From Paracoccaceae bacterium (GTDB lineage: Bacteria; Pseudomonadota; Alphaproteobacteria; Rhodobacterales; Rhodobacteraceae): a stretch of 64,000 nt of DNA. Where the stretch lies: positions 1 through 64,000 of the forward strand of contig JAPOTI010000119.1 of NCBI GenBank assembly GCA_026709265.1. Reading direction: 5' to 3'. Under the pieces are notes generated by a model, which was given only the letters and a program-made list of their open reading frames with translations, searched no databases and was not told the DNA's origin. Below are positions 48,499 to 60,387 of the stretch, piece by piece; within the stretch, counting starts at the first letter, position 1; every line of letters starts with the position of its first letter. The translations under genes and the position numbers were made by a program.

Positions 48499-50855
48499 TG
48501 CGTCGCATTCTGGTGATACTTGTCTCTTGTCTGTTGATTTCAAGTTCTGCTGGCGCGCAGGTTGACCCGGATCCTGCTCTCGACTTTGTGGCATGGCAAA
48601 AGCTTGCGGATCGCGCCGAGTCCGTGATTGATACCGCCGCTGCCTCGAATTCTGCCATGACGATATTGCAGTCTGACCTTGCTGCCTGGAGCCGTAAATT
48701 TCGTGACAGGCGGATCTCCCTGCAGGCAGAAATTGACCTTCTCAATTCGCGTCTTGTGGCCTTGGGCGAGCCGATTGAAGGCCAGCCGGAAGATGAGAGA
48801 CTGGCGCTCAAGCGGCAAGAGATTCAATCGCGACTGGCGGAAGTGGACGTACCCTACCGCATTGCGGGTGATGCGATCAGTCACGCTGAAGGTCTGATCA
48901 TACAGATTGAGGATATCAGACTGGCTCGGACGCGCGAAGCCCGTGCCACGCGCGGATTGACTCCGCTCAATCCGGCGAATTGGACGGCTGCTGTCCGGTT
49001 GCCCGTGGATTCTTTGCGGACCTCCGCAGACAGGGTCAGCGAAGCCTGGGCCAGCGTCGCACAACGGCAGCAGATTATCCAGACATTGCCGATGGCTTTG
49101 CTGTGGCTGGTTCTTGGCGGGTTGGCACTGACAATCATGCGGCGTCAGGCCATGCGAATCGCCGATAAAATCATCCCGATGGAAGACGGCAAGGTTCCGC
49201 GCGGTGGCGGATTTCGTGCTTTTGTGGCGGACGCAGTTCTGCCGGTTTGTGGTGTCTGGTTGATCGTTGCAGCCGCGACGACGAGCCGCCTGAACCATTA
49301 TTTGGGGCAGGATATCATCTTTTCGATCGCGATAGCTGCATCGGTTGTTGCCTTGTCTTACTGGCTGGCGCGGACGTTATTTGCCGGGGATGGTTCGGAA
49401 CTCATTTTATCCTGTCTCGGAGCCACATGGAGCCGTTCGGCACACCGCTCGGTTGTTTGGCTTGGCTGGGTGGTGGCGACGCAGCTTGTTGTCGATGGGT
49501 GGTATCCACGGGCGGTCAGTCATCAGGCACAGATTGAAGTCTTGTCTTTTCCTGTTTTGGTGGCTGCGGCTGTGTTGATGTATCAGCTCAGCGATCGGCT
49601 TGCCGAGAATCTGTCGGCACTTGCACAGATCGATGACCAACGGCCTTACAGTGATGTGGTGCTGGCTGGTATCACCTGGCTCGCCCGGGCCACAGCTGTC
49701 ATTGGCACCCTGTTCGCTGTGGCCGGTTATGGTGTTGCAGGGGATTATCTGGTTTTCCCGTTGCTCTACTCGTTGGCCCTGATGGGTGTTTTTGTCGCCC
49801 TTGAGTCGATCGTGACCGGTTTGATCTCGCATGTCGCGACGCGTCGGGGCATGGTGACCGGTGCGGCGAAGCTGGGCCTGATCCGGGTCTTTACTGCCGG
49901 GACTTTGCTGGTCACCGCCGTTCCTCCTCTCGCGCTCGCATGGGGTGCAACGCCAGCGGACATTGCCGGGGCGTGGCAACAGGTCGTTGCTGGAATTTCC
50001 ATTGGCAATCAGAAAATCACGGCGGCAGATATCCTCCGACTTCTTGTTGTTTTTGCAGCCGGCTGTGTGTTGACTGCGTTGTCGCAGTCAGTGCTGCAGC
50101 GTTCGGTTCTGCCCAATACGCGGTTGGATCCGGGTGCCCAGCGCGCATTGATCACCGGTGTTGGTTATATCGGGGTCATTCTGGCCGGTGTCGCCGCGGT
50201 GGCAATGACCAACTTTGACTTTACCAATGTTGCGATTGTTGCCGGTGCCCTGTCGATTGGAATCGGATTCGGCCTGCAGACCGTGGTGTCCAACTTTGTT
50301 TCTGGAATTCTTCTGTTGCTGGAGCGGCCGATCAATGTTGGCGATTGGATTGAAGTCGGTGATGTGTCAGGAACTGTGAGAAATATTTCCGTTCGTGCCA
50401 CTTTGGTCGAGACATTTGATCGTGCACGAATTGTTGTGCCCAATACCGACCTGATTGGCGGACGGGTCACCAACTGGACGCTCAACAATCGCCAGGGGCG
50501 GATCATTCTTCCGGTGGGCGTTGCCTATGGCACAGAGCCGCGTCTTGTTGAGCGGATATTGCTTGAAATCGGGAATGCACATCCGGAAGTCCTTTCGGAC
50601 CCGGCACCCGTGGCCGTATTCATGAATTTTGGCGCTGATGCCCTGGAATTTGAACTCAGGGTTATTCTGACGGACGTCAAGTTTTTTCTCACCGCCCGAT
50701 CCGATCTGAATTTTGCGATTGCCGAAAGGTTTACGCAAGAGGGAATTTCTATTCCCTTTCCACAGCGCGATCTTTGGCTACGAAATCCCTCAGACCTCAT
50801 TGCCCCGTTGCATGGCGGAAGAAAAGAGATTGATCCCGATGATGCCGCAACCTGA
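48498..50855 (+). CDS. large MscS-family mechanosensitive channel
   Basis: 785 residues. A signal peptide (about 1-21) is followed by a periplasmic, coiled-coil-prone region of about 170 residues like the DUF3772 domain. Then there are roughly ten membrane helices and the MscS core at about residues 555-760: VAIVAGALSIGIGFGLQTVV (pore helix), LLLERPINVGDWIEVG, and ARIVVPNTDLIGGRVTNW. It should release solutes on hypo-osmotic shock. The start overlaps cysK (TGATG). The following 178 bp before the AlaX gene carry nothing certain. Confidence 0.9.
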   Translation: MRRILVILVSCLLISSSAGAQVDPDPALDFVAWQKLADRAESVIDTAAASNSAMTILQSDLAAWSRKFRDRRISLQAEIDLLNSRLVALGEPIEGQPEDERLALKRQEIQSRLAEVDVPYRIAGDAISHAEGLIIQIEDIRLARTREARATRGLTPLNPANWTAAVRLPVDSLRTSADRVSEAWASVAQRQQIIQTLPMALLWLVLGGLALTIMRRQAMRIADKIIPMEDGKVPRGGGFRAFVADAVLPVCGVWLIVAAATTSRLNHYLGQDIIFSIAIAASVVALSYWLARTLFAGDGSELILSCLGATWSRSAHRSVVWLGWVVATQLVVDGWYPRAVSHQAQIEVLSFPVLVAAAVLMYQLSDRLAENLSALAQIDDQRPYSDVVLAGITWLARATAVIGTLFAVAGYGVAGDYLVFPLLYSLALMGVFVALESIVTGLISHVATRRGMVTGAAKLGLIRVFTAGTLLVTAVPPLALAWGATPADIAGAWQQVVAGISIGNQKITAADILRLLVVFAAGCVLTALSQSVLQRSVLPNTRLDPGAQRALITGVGYIGVILAGVAAVAMTNFDFTNVAIVAGALSIGIGFGLQTVVSNFVSGILLLLERPINVGDWIEVGDVSGTVRNISVRATLVETFDRARIVVPNTDLIGGRVTNWTLNNRQGRIILPVGVAYGTEPRLVERILLEIGNAHPEVLSDPAPVAVFMNFGADALEFELRVILTDVKFFLTARSDLNFAIAERFTQEGISIPFPQRDLWLRNPSDLIAPLHGGRKEIDPDDAAT

Positions 50856-51033
50856 TCGCTATTGCATGTCACCCGATCCCAGACAGGATCGATGGCGGTC
50901 GTTCCAGGAATCCCGTGCGATGAAATCCGGCGATGGGTTGCGTCGCCGCAAGACGCTACAAGTCTTGGCTTTGCGGATCTGCCAGCGCGACAACGGCGCA
51001 CAAATTCATATGGTGTAGACACGAGTCTCAGAC

Positions 51034-51750
51034 ATGACAGTCCAGCATCTTTATTCCGATCCTTATGCGACACGCTGCACGGCAATTGTTGATAATGAAG
51101 GGCCCAACGGGGGGATCCTTGTCAACAGGAGCGTTTTCTATCCCACGGGCGGTGGGCAACCTGGTGACAGTGGAGAATTAAGTTGGGGCCCGGACAAGAC
51201 CCGTATTCTTGATACCCGCAAGGCACCCGGCGACGGAATTGAGCTGATTCTTGCAGCTGACGGTCCACGGCCACAGGTGGGGACCGAGGTTGAAATGAAA
51301 ATTGATTGGTCACGCCGCCATCGCCACATGCGCATCCATACGGCACTCCATCTGCTCTCGGTGGTCGTGCCTCTTCCGGTGACCTCTGGTGCCATCTCCG
51401 AGGCAAAGGGGCGTCTGGATTTTGATATGCCGGATCCGATCACGAATCGTGATCAGCTCGAGACCGAACTGAACCGTTTGGTATCTCTTGATCTGCGGGT
51501 CAGCGAAGACTGGATGACCGATGATGAACTTGCGGCGAATCCGGCACTCGTCAAGACCTTATCGGTGAAGCCACCTGCAGGGACGGGGCGCGTGCGATTG
51601 ATCCGGATCGGCGATGGGGGCGATCAGGTTGATCTGCAGCCTTGCGGTGGTACGCATGTCGGTAGCACGGCGGAAATTGGCCGGATCCGTGTGGGAAAAG
51701 TCGAAAAGAAAGGTCGTCAGAACCGCCGCATCAATATTCATCTGGACTGA
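51034..51750 (+). CDS. alanyl-tRNA editing protein (AlaX-like)
   Basis: 238 residues resembling the editing domain of alanyl-tRNA synthetase, standing free. It hydrolyses Ser- or Gly-mischarged tRNA-Ala. Zinc ligands are visible as the HTALH of RIHTALHLLSVV and the CGGTHV of LQPCGGTHVGSTAEIG. The N-terminal SVFYPTGGGQPGDSG is typical of the family. Start is ATG 51034. Confidence 0.92.
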   Translation: MTVQHLYSDPYATRCTAIVDNEGPNGGILVNRSVFYPTGGGQPGDSGELSWGPDKTRILDTRKAPGDGIELILAADGPRPQVGTEVEMKIDWSRRHRHMRIHTALHLLSVVVPLPVTSGAISEAKGRLDFDMPDPITNRDQLETELNRLVSLDLRVSEDWMTDDELAANPALVKTLSVKPPAGTGRVRLIRIGDGGDQVDLQPCGGTHVGSTAEIGRIRVGKVEKKGRQNRRINIHLD

Positions 51751-51877
51751 TTTCTGGTTTTTGCGCTGATCACGGATGTTGACGGTCATGGCTGTCCCCG
51801 CATGTGTATTGTGACACCCGGCAGAGAGGCGGATATGAAACGATGCCAGATCGACACTGCGCGCAGGGGCAATGTTG

Positions 51878-52750
51878 TCAGCAAAGATGGCTGATCACAT
51901 AGTCAGGTTCGACACCATGCCGGTCAAAGAAACTCTTGACGCGAGAGGGGTCAGGGCGCGACTCGGTGTCGAGCAGACTGGCGGCAAGACCACCGAGGAC
52001 AAACAGGCTCGGTAGCGATTGCTCAACAGCGCCTTTAAGGTCGGTGGCAACGTTGTCGCCGACACAGAGAATCCGGTCATCAGCAACAGATTGAGAACGG
52101 ATGTCCTGAAGTCTCTTGCGCGCCAAATGATAGATGGCCGCCCGCGGTTTGCCAAACATCAGGACGTCTCCGCCGAGAGCCGTGTACAGATCGCTGATTG
52201 CGCCTGCACAATGGATTTTTCTGTTTCCGCGATACACGATGCGATCGGGGTTGGCACACAGAAAGGGCATCTTTCGTGCGGCGGCCTGAAAGAGAAACTT
52301 CCGATAATCTTCCGGCGATTCATGATCGTCATCAAACAGGCCGGTACAGACGATACCCTCGGCTTCATCGAATGACACGCGTTCGATGTTCCTGTTGTCC
52401 ACGAAACCATCGGGTGTGAAAAATCCGCTGTCGCGTTCCGGTCCAATATGGAAGACGCGGGTTCCAACGCGCCCGGCAAACAAGGCCGCCTTGGCGACAT
52501 CTCCCGAAGAGAGGATGACATCCCAAGCGTTATCAGGTACTCCGAGCAGTGAAATCTGTCTCTTGACGTCCTGCCAGGGTCGCGGGGCATTGGTGAGCAG
52601 CAGCACCGCGCCACCGTCATGACGAAACTGCTGGAGAGAATGAACAGCCGCGGAAAAGCTTGTCACACCGTTATGGATACAGCCCCAGATGTCGCAAAAG
52701 AGGGCATCGAACCGGGTGGAAATACTGTGCAGTGATGGAATAATCTGCAT
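51878..52750 (-). CDS. HAD-superfamily class IIA phosphatase
   Basis: 290 residues of the HAD-IIA type, corresponding to the TIGR01459 subgroup common in Alphaproteobacteria. Motif I is FDALFCDIWGCIHNG, motif II lies in AVLLLTNAPRPW, and the cap domain includes ERVSFDEAEGIVCTGLFDDD. KPRAAIYHLARKR and RILCVGDNVATDLKGA form motifs III and IV. The second motif I acidic residue is replaced by Trp (DIWG), as usual in this subgroup. Substrate unknown. It lies 34 bp downstream of ppaC on the same strand, so the two may be co-transcribed. Confidence 0.85.
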   Translation of the reverse strand: MQIIPSLHSISTRFDALFCDIWGCIHNGVTSFSAAVHSLQQFRHDGGAVLLLTNAPRPWQDVKRQISLLGVPDNAWDVILSSGDVAKAALFAGRVGTRVFHIGPERDSGFFTPDGFVDNRNIERVSFDEAEGIVCTGLFDDDHESPEDYRKFLFQAAARKMPFLCANPDRIVYRGNRKIHCAGAISDLYTALGGDVLMFGKPRAAIYHLARKRLQDIRSQSVADDRILCVGDNVATDLKGAVEQSLPSLFVLGGLAASLLDTESRPDPSRVKSFFDRHGVEPDYVISHLC

Positions 52751-52784
52751 GATTGACTGGACGATGTGAAACGATTTCCGTCAT

Positions 52785-53702
52785 TCAGGGTTTCAAGTTC
52801 GGAAGGATCTGTTTTTTGCGGCTGACGATTCCGGGTAACAGAACCGTATCGCCTGTCGCCGTGGCCGAAAATGATCGCTCGGCGAGTTCCCTGGTGAATT
52901 GATTGGGGGTCAACAGGGTGGCTTGGGTGTTGAGAATATCCACCACGAACAACAGGATCTGATCTATTCCCTCATTCCGGGCTGCGGTTTCCATGGCAGC
53001 AGTCAGGCCGGATCGACGATCCAGAATCACTGCAGGAGTTGTTGTCTCGAGGACGGAGACGCGGAGCTTGCAACCATCAATTTCATAGAATTTTGAATCG
53101 ATAGTGAGCAGTTCCGCATCAGAATAGTCGGACATGTCCGATTTGGCGGCAAACATTTCCGCCGCAAAGGAGGGGATATCGACACGCAACTCTGCTGCCA
53201 GATTCGCGGCGAGCAGACGGTCGGTTTTGGTGGTTGTGGGAGAACGGAATTCCAACGTGTCGGAAAGAATGCAGCTGAGAGCAATACCCTTGAGAGGTCG
53301 TGGCATACGGTCAATGTTTGTACCCAACAGTTCGCACATGACGGTCGCCGTACTCGCGAGCGGCCGTATCGTTACCGGAATCGGAATCTTGGTTGCCAAT
53401 CCACCGGAGAGGAGGTGATGATCGATGATTTCGATGATATTTGCATTGAGGATGTTTTTCGGCAATTCACCAGGATTGTTGGTGTCGACGATGATCACAT
53501 CCTCACCATCCTCCACGTCGCTGATGGTGCGCGGCAGCGAAAAACCCCATTGATCAAGCATAAACCGGGCTTCTTTACTGGGGGCACCGAGCAGGACGGC
53601 TTCTGCGGCTCTGTGTGCGATTTCCTCACATTGCCATTGCCAGATGAGCGGGGCTCCCGTTGCATCTGAGTCAGGAGACTTGTGCCCGAATATCAAAGCC
53701 AT
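52785..53702 (-). CDS. ppaC: manganese-dependent inorganic pyrophosphatase (DHH family)
   Basis: 305 residues from MALIFGHKSPDSD; an ATG five codons upstream is in frame but non-homologous. It is a family II pyrophosphatase hydrolysing PPi. The metal-binding motifs are GHKSPDSDATGAP, VDTNNPGELP, the DHH motif in IIDHHLLSGG, and CILSDTLEFRSPTTT. The C-terminal DHHA2 domain ends with SRKKQILPNLKP, including the SRKKQ signature. Many bacteria of this group use the unrelated family I enzyme, which may be elsewhere in the genome. Confidence 0.92.
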   Translation of the reverse strand: MALIFGHKSPDSDATGAPLIWQWQCEEIAHRAAEAVLLGAPSKEARFMLDQWGFSLPRTISDVEDGEDVIIVDTNNPGELPKNILNANIIEIIDHHLLSGGLATKIPIPVTIRPLASTATVMCELLGTNIDRMPRPLKGIALSCILSDTLEFRSPTTTKTDRLLAANLAAELRVDIPSFAAEMFAAKSDMSDYSDAELLTIDSKFYEIDGCKLRVSVLETTTPAVILDRRSGLTAAMETAARNEGIDQILLFVVDILNTQATLLTPNQFTRELAERSFSATATGDTVLLPGIVSRKKQILPNLKP

Positions 53703-53812
53703 AAACTCAACCCTCATTTGTCGTGTGGTGCCGCCACCTCTTACTCTGACCGCGCGTTGATGTCATTGCCTTTCATCGCGGAAAAGACATTCAAAAAAAT
53801 CCCGGCCACCTG

Positions 53813-53841
53813 TTGAAAAGGTTGTGAGTGCTTCCTATCTA
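53813..53841 (+). promoter_or_regulatory. groESL promoter
   Basis: TTGAAA at 53813-53818 and TATCTA at 53836-53841 are separated by exactly 17 bp. Transcription would start near 53848, immediately before or within the CIRCE operator. This looks like a sigma-70-type promoter. Part of it (CTGTTGAAA) also loosely resembles the heat-shock sigma-32 -35 element. Confidence 0.65.
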
Positions 53842-53849
53842 TCAGCCTG

Positions 53850-53876
53850 TTAGCACTCGAAGGTGGTGAGTGCTAA
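53850..53876 (+). promoter_or_regulatory. CIRCE operator (HrcA binding site)
   Basis: TTAGCACTC, a nine-base spacer, then GAGTGCTAA: a perfect match to the CIRCE consensus inverted repeat. HrcA binds this site and represses groESL until heat or misfolded protein titrates GroEL. It sits just downstream of the promoter and 52 bp before groES. hrcA itself is not in the window. Confidence 0.96.
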
Positions 53877-53928
53877 CACGTGAGAACCACCTGTCAACAA
53901 ACCGAAAAAAGGACGAAGGAGCAAATTC

Positions 53929-54216
53929 ATGGCGTTTACTCCGTTGCATGATCGGGTGCTGGTGCGCCGGATTGAGGGTGATGAAAAGACCAAGGGCGGT
54001 CTGATCATTCCTGATACAGCAAAGGAAAAACCCGCTGAGGGTGAAGTCATTTCCTGCGGCGAAGGAGCCCGCAAGGATTCCGGTGAACTCATTCCGATGG
54101 GAGTGAAAGAAGGCGACCGGATATTGTTTGGAAAATGGTCGGGAACCGAAGTCACGCTCGATGGCGAGGAACTTCTGATCATGAAGGAAAGCGACGTCCT
54201 CGGTATTATCAGCTGA
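53929..54216 (+). CDS. groES: co-chaperonin GroES
   Basis: A 95-residue Hsp10 that caps GroEL. N-terminus [20 protein letters not shown] with the mobile loop [13 protein letters not shown], and YDLG-like end [14 protein letters not shown]. The strong GAAGGAG ribosome binding site lies seven bases before ATG 53929. It is 44 bp upstream of groEL in the same CIRCE-controlled operon. Confidence 0.97.
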   Translation: MAFTPLHDRVLVRRIEGDEKTKGGLIIPDTAKEKPAEGEVISCGEGARKDSGELIPMGVKEGDRILFGKWSGTEVTLDGEELLIMKESDVLGIIS

Positions 54217-54260
54217 GGCCGAGAGACCAGAAAACCATCAGAAAACAGAGGAAAGAATAA

Positions 54261-55910
<1,650 letters not shown>

Positions 55911-55935
55911 TCGCCCACAAAAGGAAAGATGATTG

Positions 55936-55959
55936 AAGGGGGCTCTCGCCCCCTTTTTT
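55936..55959 (+). terminator. intrinsic terminator of groESL
   Basis: GGGGGC at 55938-55943, loop TCTC, then GCCCCC at 55948-55953, followed by six T residues (55954-55959). A standard rho-independent terminator 27 bp after the groEL stop. Confidence 0.9.
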
Positions 55960-56144
55960 CTGGAGGCAAGTCACGTCCACCAATGGATTTTTGTTTGTGA
56001 AAAAGTAACTGTTCAGGTTTCTGTTGGGTATTTCCGGCCTGAAAGGCGGTTCAGGGCATTTCAAGCCGCGTTGTGGGTCGCCAGAACCTTGGGATCGCGG
56101 GTGAACCGCAGCACCCCGCCGTCGTTTTCCCCGGCCCATCATCG

Positions 56145-56465
56145 TGGTCCTATCCTCATCATTGCAGTCGACCCGGTCCTGGAGTTTCCGCAAGATATGC
56201 GCGGTGCAGAGGGCCTGCGTGGTCCCTGGGATGGTGAAGTCCGTCCGCCAATGATCGTGCACGTCCACGCATGTGGATACCGGTCTCGTCCATGTGTGTG
56301 ACAGGGCCCCGTGCCATCACATCCCGGATGTGGCGGGCGAAGCCGGTGAACCGTTCGCCAGCCCGAGTGACCCGTCGTGCGACGGTGGCTGACCACTGTT
56401 GGAACTGTCAAGCCCGAGGCGGCGCACGCAGCGCGACTTCAGCCGTCTTGGTTGGCAGACCCATG
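56145..56465 (-). mobile_element. IS66-family transposase remnant with internal deletion
   Basis: On the minus strand, the translation from the 56465 end contains THMDETG (the first catalytic Asp region) and, after only a few residues, VDVHDHWRTDFTIPGTTQAL with CTAHILRKLQ. Both match IS66-type transposases, but in intact proteins a stretch of several dozen residues separates them. Here that is deleted in frame. The fragment is dead and has no visible ends. It lies between the groEL terminator and the cox promoter region; the rest of the 55960-56676 gap shows nothing else I can support. Confidence 0.7.
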
Positions 56466-56594
56466 AAAAGGGAAGGCATTATCAAACGGAATGCGGGCGA
56501 ATCAACATTGTCGGCCAGGAAAGAACCTGAACAGTTATAATTACTGTTTGAATTGTGTCGGTATTTTGTTATGCCTGCGCTGCGGATGACGAAA

Positions 56595-56623
56595 TTGGAG
56601 TTCGAGTCAGTAGCGGCTAAACT
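56595..56623 (+). promoter_or_regulatory. possible cox operon promoter
   Basis: TTGGAG at 56595-56600 and TAAACT at 56618-56623 are 17 bp apart, about 54 bp upstream of coxS. Fair but not strong matches; regulation is unknown. Confidence 0.3.
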
Positions 56624-56676
56624 TTTTGTTTTGAAAGACTATATTGCCAGTGCGGGAGCGTTACAGGAGGAAATCA

Positions 56677-57138
56677 ATGGTTGAGATCAACATGACCGTT
56701 AATGGTCAGCAGCGGTCAGGCTCTGTCGAAGGACGGACATTATTGTCTGACTTTCTGCGTGATCAGTTGAAGTTGACAGGCACCCACGTGGGATGCGACA
56801 CCAGCCAATGCGGTGCATGCGTGATTCATGCGGATGGTGTGGCAGTCAAAGCCTGTGCAATCTTCGCCTGGGAGGCGGATGGAGCCGAGATCACGACAAT
56901 TGAGGGTATGGCTGAAGCGGATGGATCAATGAGTCCGATTCAGCAGGCATTTCAGGATTACCATGGATTGCAATGCGGTTTTTGTACGCCGGGCATGGTC
57001 ATGTCTGCAGCGGCTCTGCTGAAAGAAAACCCTGATCCAACAGAGGCCGAGATCAGGGATTATCTGGAAGGTAATATCTGCCGATGCACCGGATATCACA
57101 ATATTGTGAAGGCCATTCAGGCCGCTGCGGCGGCCTGA
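56677..57138 (+). CDS. coxS: CO-dehydrogenase-type small subunit (2Fe-2S)
   Basis: 153 residues from ATG 56677, which has AGGAGG seven bases upstream; a start at 56644 would lie in the leader. It carries two [2Fe-2S] clusters of the xanthine oxidase family: [13 protein letters not shown] in the ferredoxin domain, and CGFCTPGM with [10 protein letters not shown] in the helical domain. It is the electron-transfer subunit of a molybdenum hydroxylase and is followed 43 bp later by coxL. Confidence 0.95.
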   Translation: MVEINMTVNGQQRSGSVEGRTLLSDFLRDQLKLTGTHVGCDTSQCGACVIHADGVAVKACAIFAWEADGAEITTIEGMAEADGSMSPIQQAFQDYHGLQCGFCTPGMVMSAAALLKENPDPTEAEIRDYLEGNICRCTGYHNIVKAIQAAAAA

Positions 57139-57181
57139 CACGCGTCGCTGATCAACCATACCGACAACGGGAGACGAAAGC

Positions 57182-59548
57182 ATGCCAAAGGACTTTGGAA
57201 TCGGAGCAAGTTCAAAACGCAGGGAAGATGCGCGGTTTCTGACAGGAAATGGACGCTATACGGATGACATCAATATTCATGGTCAGGCATATGTGCATTT
57301 TCTGCGATCGGAAGTTGCGCATGGCAACCTGAAGTCAGTGAATGTCGATGCGGCTGCGGCTTCTCCTGGTGTGATACGCGTTTTCACCGGGGCGGATTTT
57401 GCCGAAGTGGGCGGCCTGCCATGCGGCTGGCAGGTAACAGACCGGCACGGAGAGCCAATGAAGGAGCCACCGCATCCTGTCCTCGCACAAGGCAAGGTTC
57501 GGCATGTCGGCGACCCGATTGCTGCGGTCGTTGCTGAGACCGCCGCTGAGGCACGTGACGCAGCTGAAGCTATCGAGGTCGAGATTGAGGAACTGCCGGC
57601 AGTCATTGACATGCAGGCGGCTCTTGATGGCGGCCCGCTGGTGCATGACGATCTGGAAACCAATCTCTGTTACGACTGGGGGTTTGTTGAAGAGAACAAG
57701 GAGCAGGTTGATGCGGCCATCAGCAATGCGCCCCATGTCACACGGTTGGAACTGACCAACAATCGACTGATTCCCAATGCTATGGAACCGCGTGTCGCAG
57801 TCGGTGACTATAATCCGTCCAACGACGAATCGACTCTTTATACGACCTCGCAGAATCCACATGTGATCCGATTGTTGATGGGTGCATTTGTGCTTTCCAT
57901 TCCCGAACATAAATTGCGGGTCGTGGCGCCCGATGTGGGAGGAGGATTCGGCTCAAAGATCTTCCATTATGCGGAAGAGGCATTTTGCACATTTGCCTCG
58001 CGTCAGTTGAAACGGGCGGTCAAGTGGACGGCAAGCCGTTCAGAGTCCTTCATGTCGGATGCCCATGGCCGCGACCACAGGACCGTGATCGAGCTGGCGC
58101 TGGACAATGACGGTAAATTCCTTGCCATACGGACATCAACACTGGCCAATATGGGCGCGTATCTTTCGACCTTTTCGACCTCGGTGCCGACCTGGTTGCA
58201 TGGAACTTTGATGGCTGGGAACTATACAACGCCCTTGGTCTATGTGAATGTCAAGGCAGTCTTTACCAATACCGTACCGGTTGACGCTTATCGTGGTGCC
58301 GGGAGGCCCGAAGCGACATTTCAACTCGAACGGGTGATTGACAAGGCCGCGCGCGAGTTGAGTCTTGACCCTGTTGAGTTGCGTCGTCGGAACTTTATCA
58401 AGCCCGAACAGTTTCCCTATGCGACGCCGGTGGCCCTGGAATATGATACCGGCAATTATCATGCGACAATGGATAAGCTCGAAGAGATTGCCGGTCTGGA
58501 GGGTTTCGCGGCGCGGGCCGAAATGTCGCGTGCTGACGGGAAACTCCGTGGTCTTGGTGTGAATTGCTATATTGAAGCCTGTGGAATTGCGCCGTCCAAT
58601 CTGGTTGGGCAGCTTGGTGCACGAGCCGGTCTTTATGAAAGCGCAACCGTGCGTGTCAATGCGACGGGTTCGGTGACGGTGATGACCGGCTGTCACTCGC
58701 ATGGGCAAAGCCATGAAACGACCTTTCCACAGGTTGTCTCGGAAATGTTGGGAATCGCTGAGGACCAGGTGCATATTCAGCATGGCGACACAGCAAGCAC
58801 GCCGATGGGTATGGGAACCTATGGTTCGCGCTCAATAGCTGTTGGTGGTTCGGCGATGCTGCGGGCCACTGAGAAGATTATTGCCAAGGCGCGGAAGATT
58901 GCGGCACATCTGATGGAAGCTTCCGAAGAGGATATTGAGTTTGTTGATGGGGTCTTCAAGGTGGCAGGCACCGATAAGGAGACCGCATGGGGTGATGTCT
59001 GTCTGGCCGCTTATGTTCCCCATAATTATCCATTGTCAGAACTCGAGCCCGGTTTGGAGGAGACGGCCTTCTACGATCCGGCCAACTTCACTTTCCCGGC
59101 AGGTGCCTACGCCTGTGAGGTGGAAGTGGACCCGGAGACCGGTAAAGTGGACATTTGTTCATTTGCGGCAGCTGATGATTTCGGCAATGTCATCAATCCG
59201 ATGATCGTCGATGGTCAGGTGCATGGTGGTATCGCTCAAGGTGTCGGGCAGGCATTACTTGAAAATGCAGCCTATGATTCGGATGGTCAGCTTCTCACGG
59301 GTTCCTATATGGATTATGCGATGCCACGAGCTGATGACCTCCCCTCGTTTACAGTTGACCATTCCTGTCAGACGCCGTGCACCCATAATCCACTGGGCGT
59401 GAAGGGGTGTGGTGAAGCCGGTGCCATCGGCTCTCCACCAGCGGTGGTGAATGCTGTCATTGATGCCCTGGCGCGTGGTGGTCACCAAGTGGATCATATC
59501 GACATGCCGTTGAGCCCCTATCGTGTTTGGGAAGCGATCAATGCGTGA
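57182..59548 (+). CDS. coxL: form II CO-dehydrogenase-type molybdopterin large subunit
   Basis: 788 residues, the molybdenum subunit of a xanthine oxidase-family enzyme. The active-site loop is AYRGAGR at residues 369-375, the form II signature; true form I CO dehydrogenases have a Cys-containing AYRCSFR loop. Other marks are [13 protein letters not shown], the molybdopterin-contacting [11 protein letters not shown], and [13 protein letters not shown] with the conserved Glu (E745). Gene order S-L-M also fits form II. Form II enzymes have been called putative CO dehydrogenases, but many may oxidise other substrates. No coxDEFG maturation genes follow. Confidence 0.93.
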   Translation: MPKDFGIGASSKRREDARFLTGNGRYTDDINIHGQAYVHFLRSEVAHGNLKSVNVDAAAASPGVIRVFTGADFAEVGGLPCGWQVTDRHGEPMKEPPHPVLAQGKVRHVGDPIAAVVAETAAEARDAAEAIEVEIEELPAVIDMQAALDGGPLVHDDLETNLCYDWGFVEENKEQVDAAISNAPHVTRLELTNNRLIPNAMEPRVAVGDYNPSNDESTLYTTSQNPHVIRLLMGAFVLSIPEHKLRVVAPDVGGGFGSKIFHYAEEAFCTFASRQLKRAVKWTASRSESFMSDAHGRDHRTVIELALDNDGKFLAIRTSTLANMGAYLSTFSTSVPTWLHGTLMAGNYTTPLVYVNVKAVFTNTVPVDAYRGAGRPEATFQLERVIDKAARELSLDPVELRRRNFIKPEQFPYATPVALEYDTGNYHATMDKLEEIAGLEGFAARAEMSRADGKLRGLGVNCYIEACGIAPSNLVGQLGARAGLYESATVRVNATGSVTVMTGCHSHGQSHETTFPQVVSEMLGIAEDQVHIQHGDTASTPMGMGTYGSRSIAVGGSAMLRATEKIIAKARKIAAHLMEASEEDIEFVDGVFKVAGTDKETAWGDVCLAAYVPHNYPLSELEPGLEETAFYDPANFTFPAGAYACEVEVDPETGKVDICSFAAADDFGNVINPMIVDGQVHGGIAQGVGQALLENAAYDSDGQLLTGSYMDYAMPRADDLPSFTVDHSCQTPCTHNPLGVKGCGEAGAIGSPPAVVNAVIDALARGGHQVDHIDMPLSPYRVWEAINA

Positions 59549-59595
59549 TGCAGTCATTGTCAATGTGGGCTGATAGATACTGAGGAGGATAATTC

Positions 59596-60387
59596 ATGTA
59601 TGATTTTCTGGTTGAGCGGCCGACCTCCATTTCACAAGCGGTGGCGGCGCTCAGAGATGACGATACGCAAGTGATTGCTGGGGGTCAGACCCTGATCCCG
59701 ACGATGAAAAATCGCCTGGCGGGGGCATCGAAGCTCGTATCGGTGACCAAGGTTAAAGAAATGCTGGTCTTCGTAGCAGAAGACGGCGTATTGAGGATCG
59801 GTGCTTCGACCCAGCATGACAGGGTTGCACAACTTCAGGATTCAGGTGAATTTCCGGCGCTGGGCTATCTTGCAGCCAATATTGGAGATCCAGCGGTACG
59901 AAACCGTGGGACGATAGGGGGAAGTCTCGCCAATAATGATCCGGCGGCTTGCTATCCTGCAGCGGTTTTGGCCAGTAATGCGACAATCGTGACAGATTCC
60001 AGATCGATTGCAGCCGATGACTTTTTTATCGGTATGTTTGACACGGATTTGCGTGAGGATGAACTCATCGTGGAGGTACGATTCCCCATTCCGCAACGCG
60101 CCGCCTATGTCAAGTTTGAACAACCCGCATCTCGTTTCGCTCTGGTGGGAGTCTTCGTTGCCCAGAATGCAGGCAGGGTCCGGGTCGCGGTCACCGGCGC
60201 CTCTGATGGCGGGGTCTTTCGCTGGCATCAGGCTGAGGAGGCATTGTCAGCGGATTTCAACCCGGCTTCGGTGGCAGATCTTCAGGTGTCGGCAGAGGGT
60301 ATGATTGCAGATATTCATGGATCGGCGAGATATCGTGCGCATTTGGTTCAAACCTTGACCTCCCGTGCAGTCGCGGCCGCATCCTGA
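59596..60387 (+). CDS. coxM: CO-dehydrogenase-type medium subunit (FAD)
   Basis: A 263-residue FAD-binding subunit. AGGQTLIPTMKNRLA and GTIGGSLANNDPAACYP are the two FAD-contact motifs of this family, and the CO-dehydrogenase flavoprotein C-terminal domain follows with EQPASRFALVGVFVA. It passes electrons from the iron-sulfur subunit to the acceptor. It is 47 bp after coxL, and GAGGAGG is placed just before ATG 59596. Confidence 0.94.
   Translation: MYDFLVERPTSISQAVAALRDDDTQVIAGGQTLIPTMKNRLAGASKLVSVTKVKEMLVFVAEDGVLRIGASTQHDRVAQLQDSGEFPALGYLAANIGDPAVRNRGTIGGSLANNDPAACYPAAVLASNATIVTDSRSIAADDFFIGMFDTDLREDELIVEVRFPIPQRAAYVKFEQPASRFALVGVFVAQNAGRVRVAVTGASDGGVFRWHQAEEALSADFNPASVADLQVSAEGMIADIHGSARYRAHLVQTLTSRAVAAAS

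Noticed and set aside
50866-51018. 50-codon open frame between the MscS gene and the AlaX gene
   Set aside because: No ribosome binding site, no recognisable features; likely chance.
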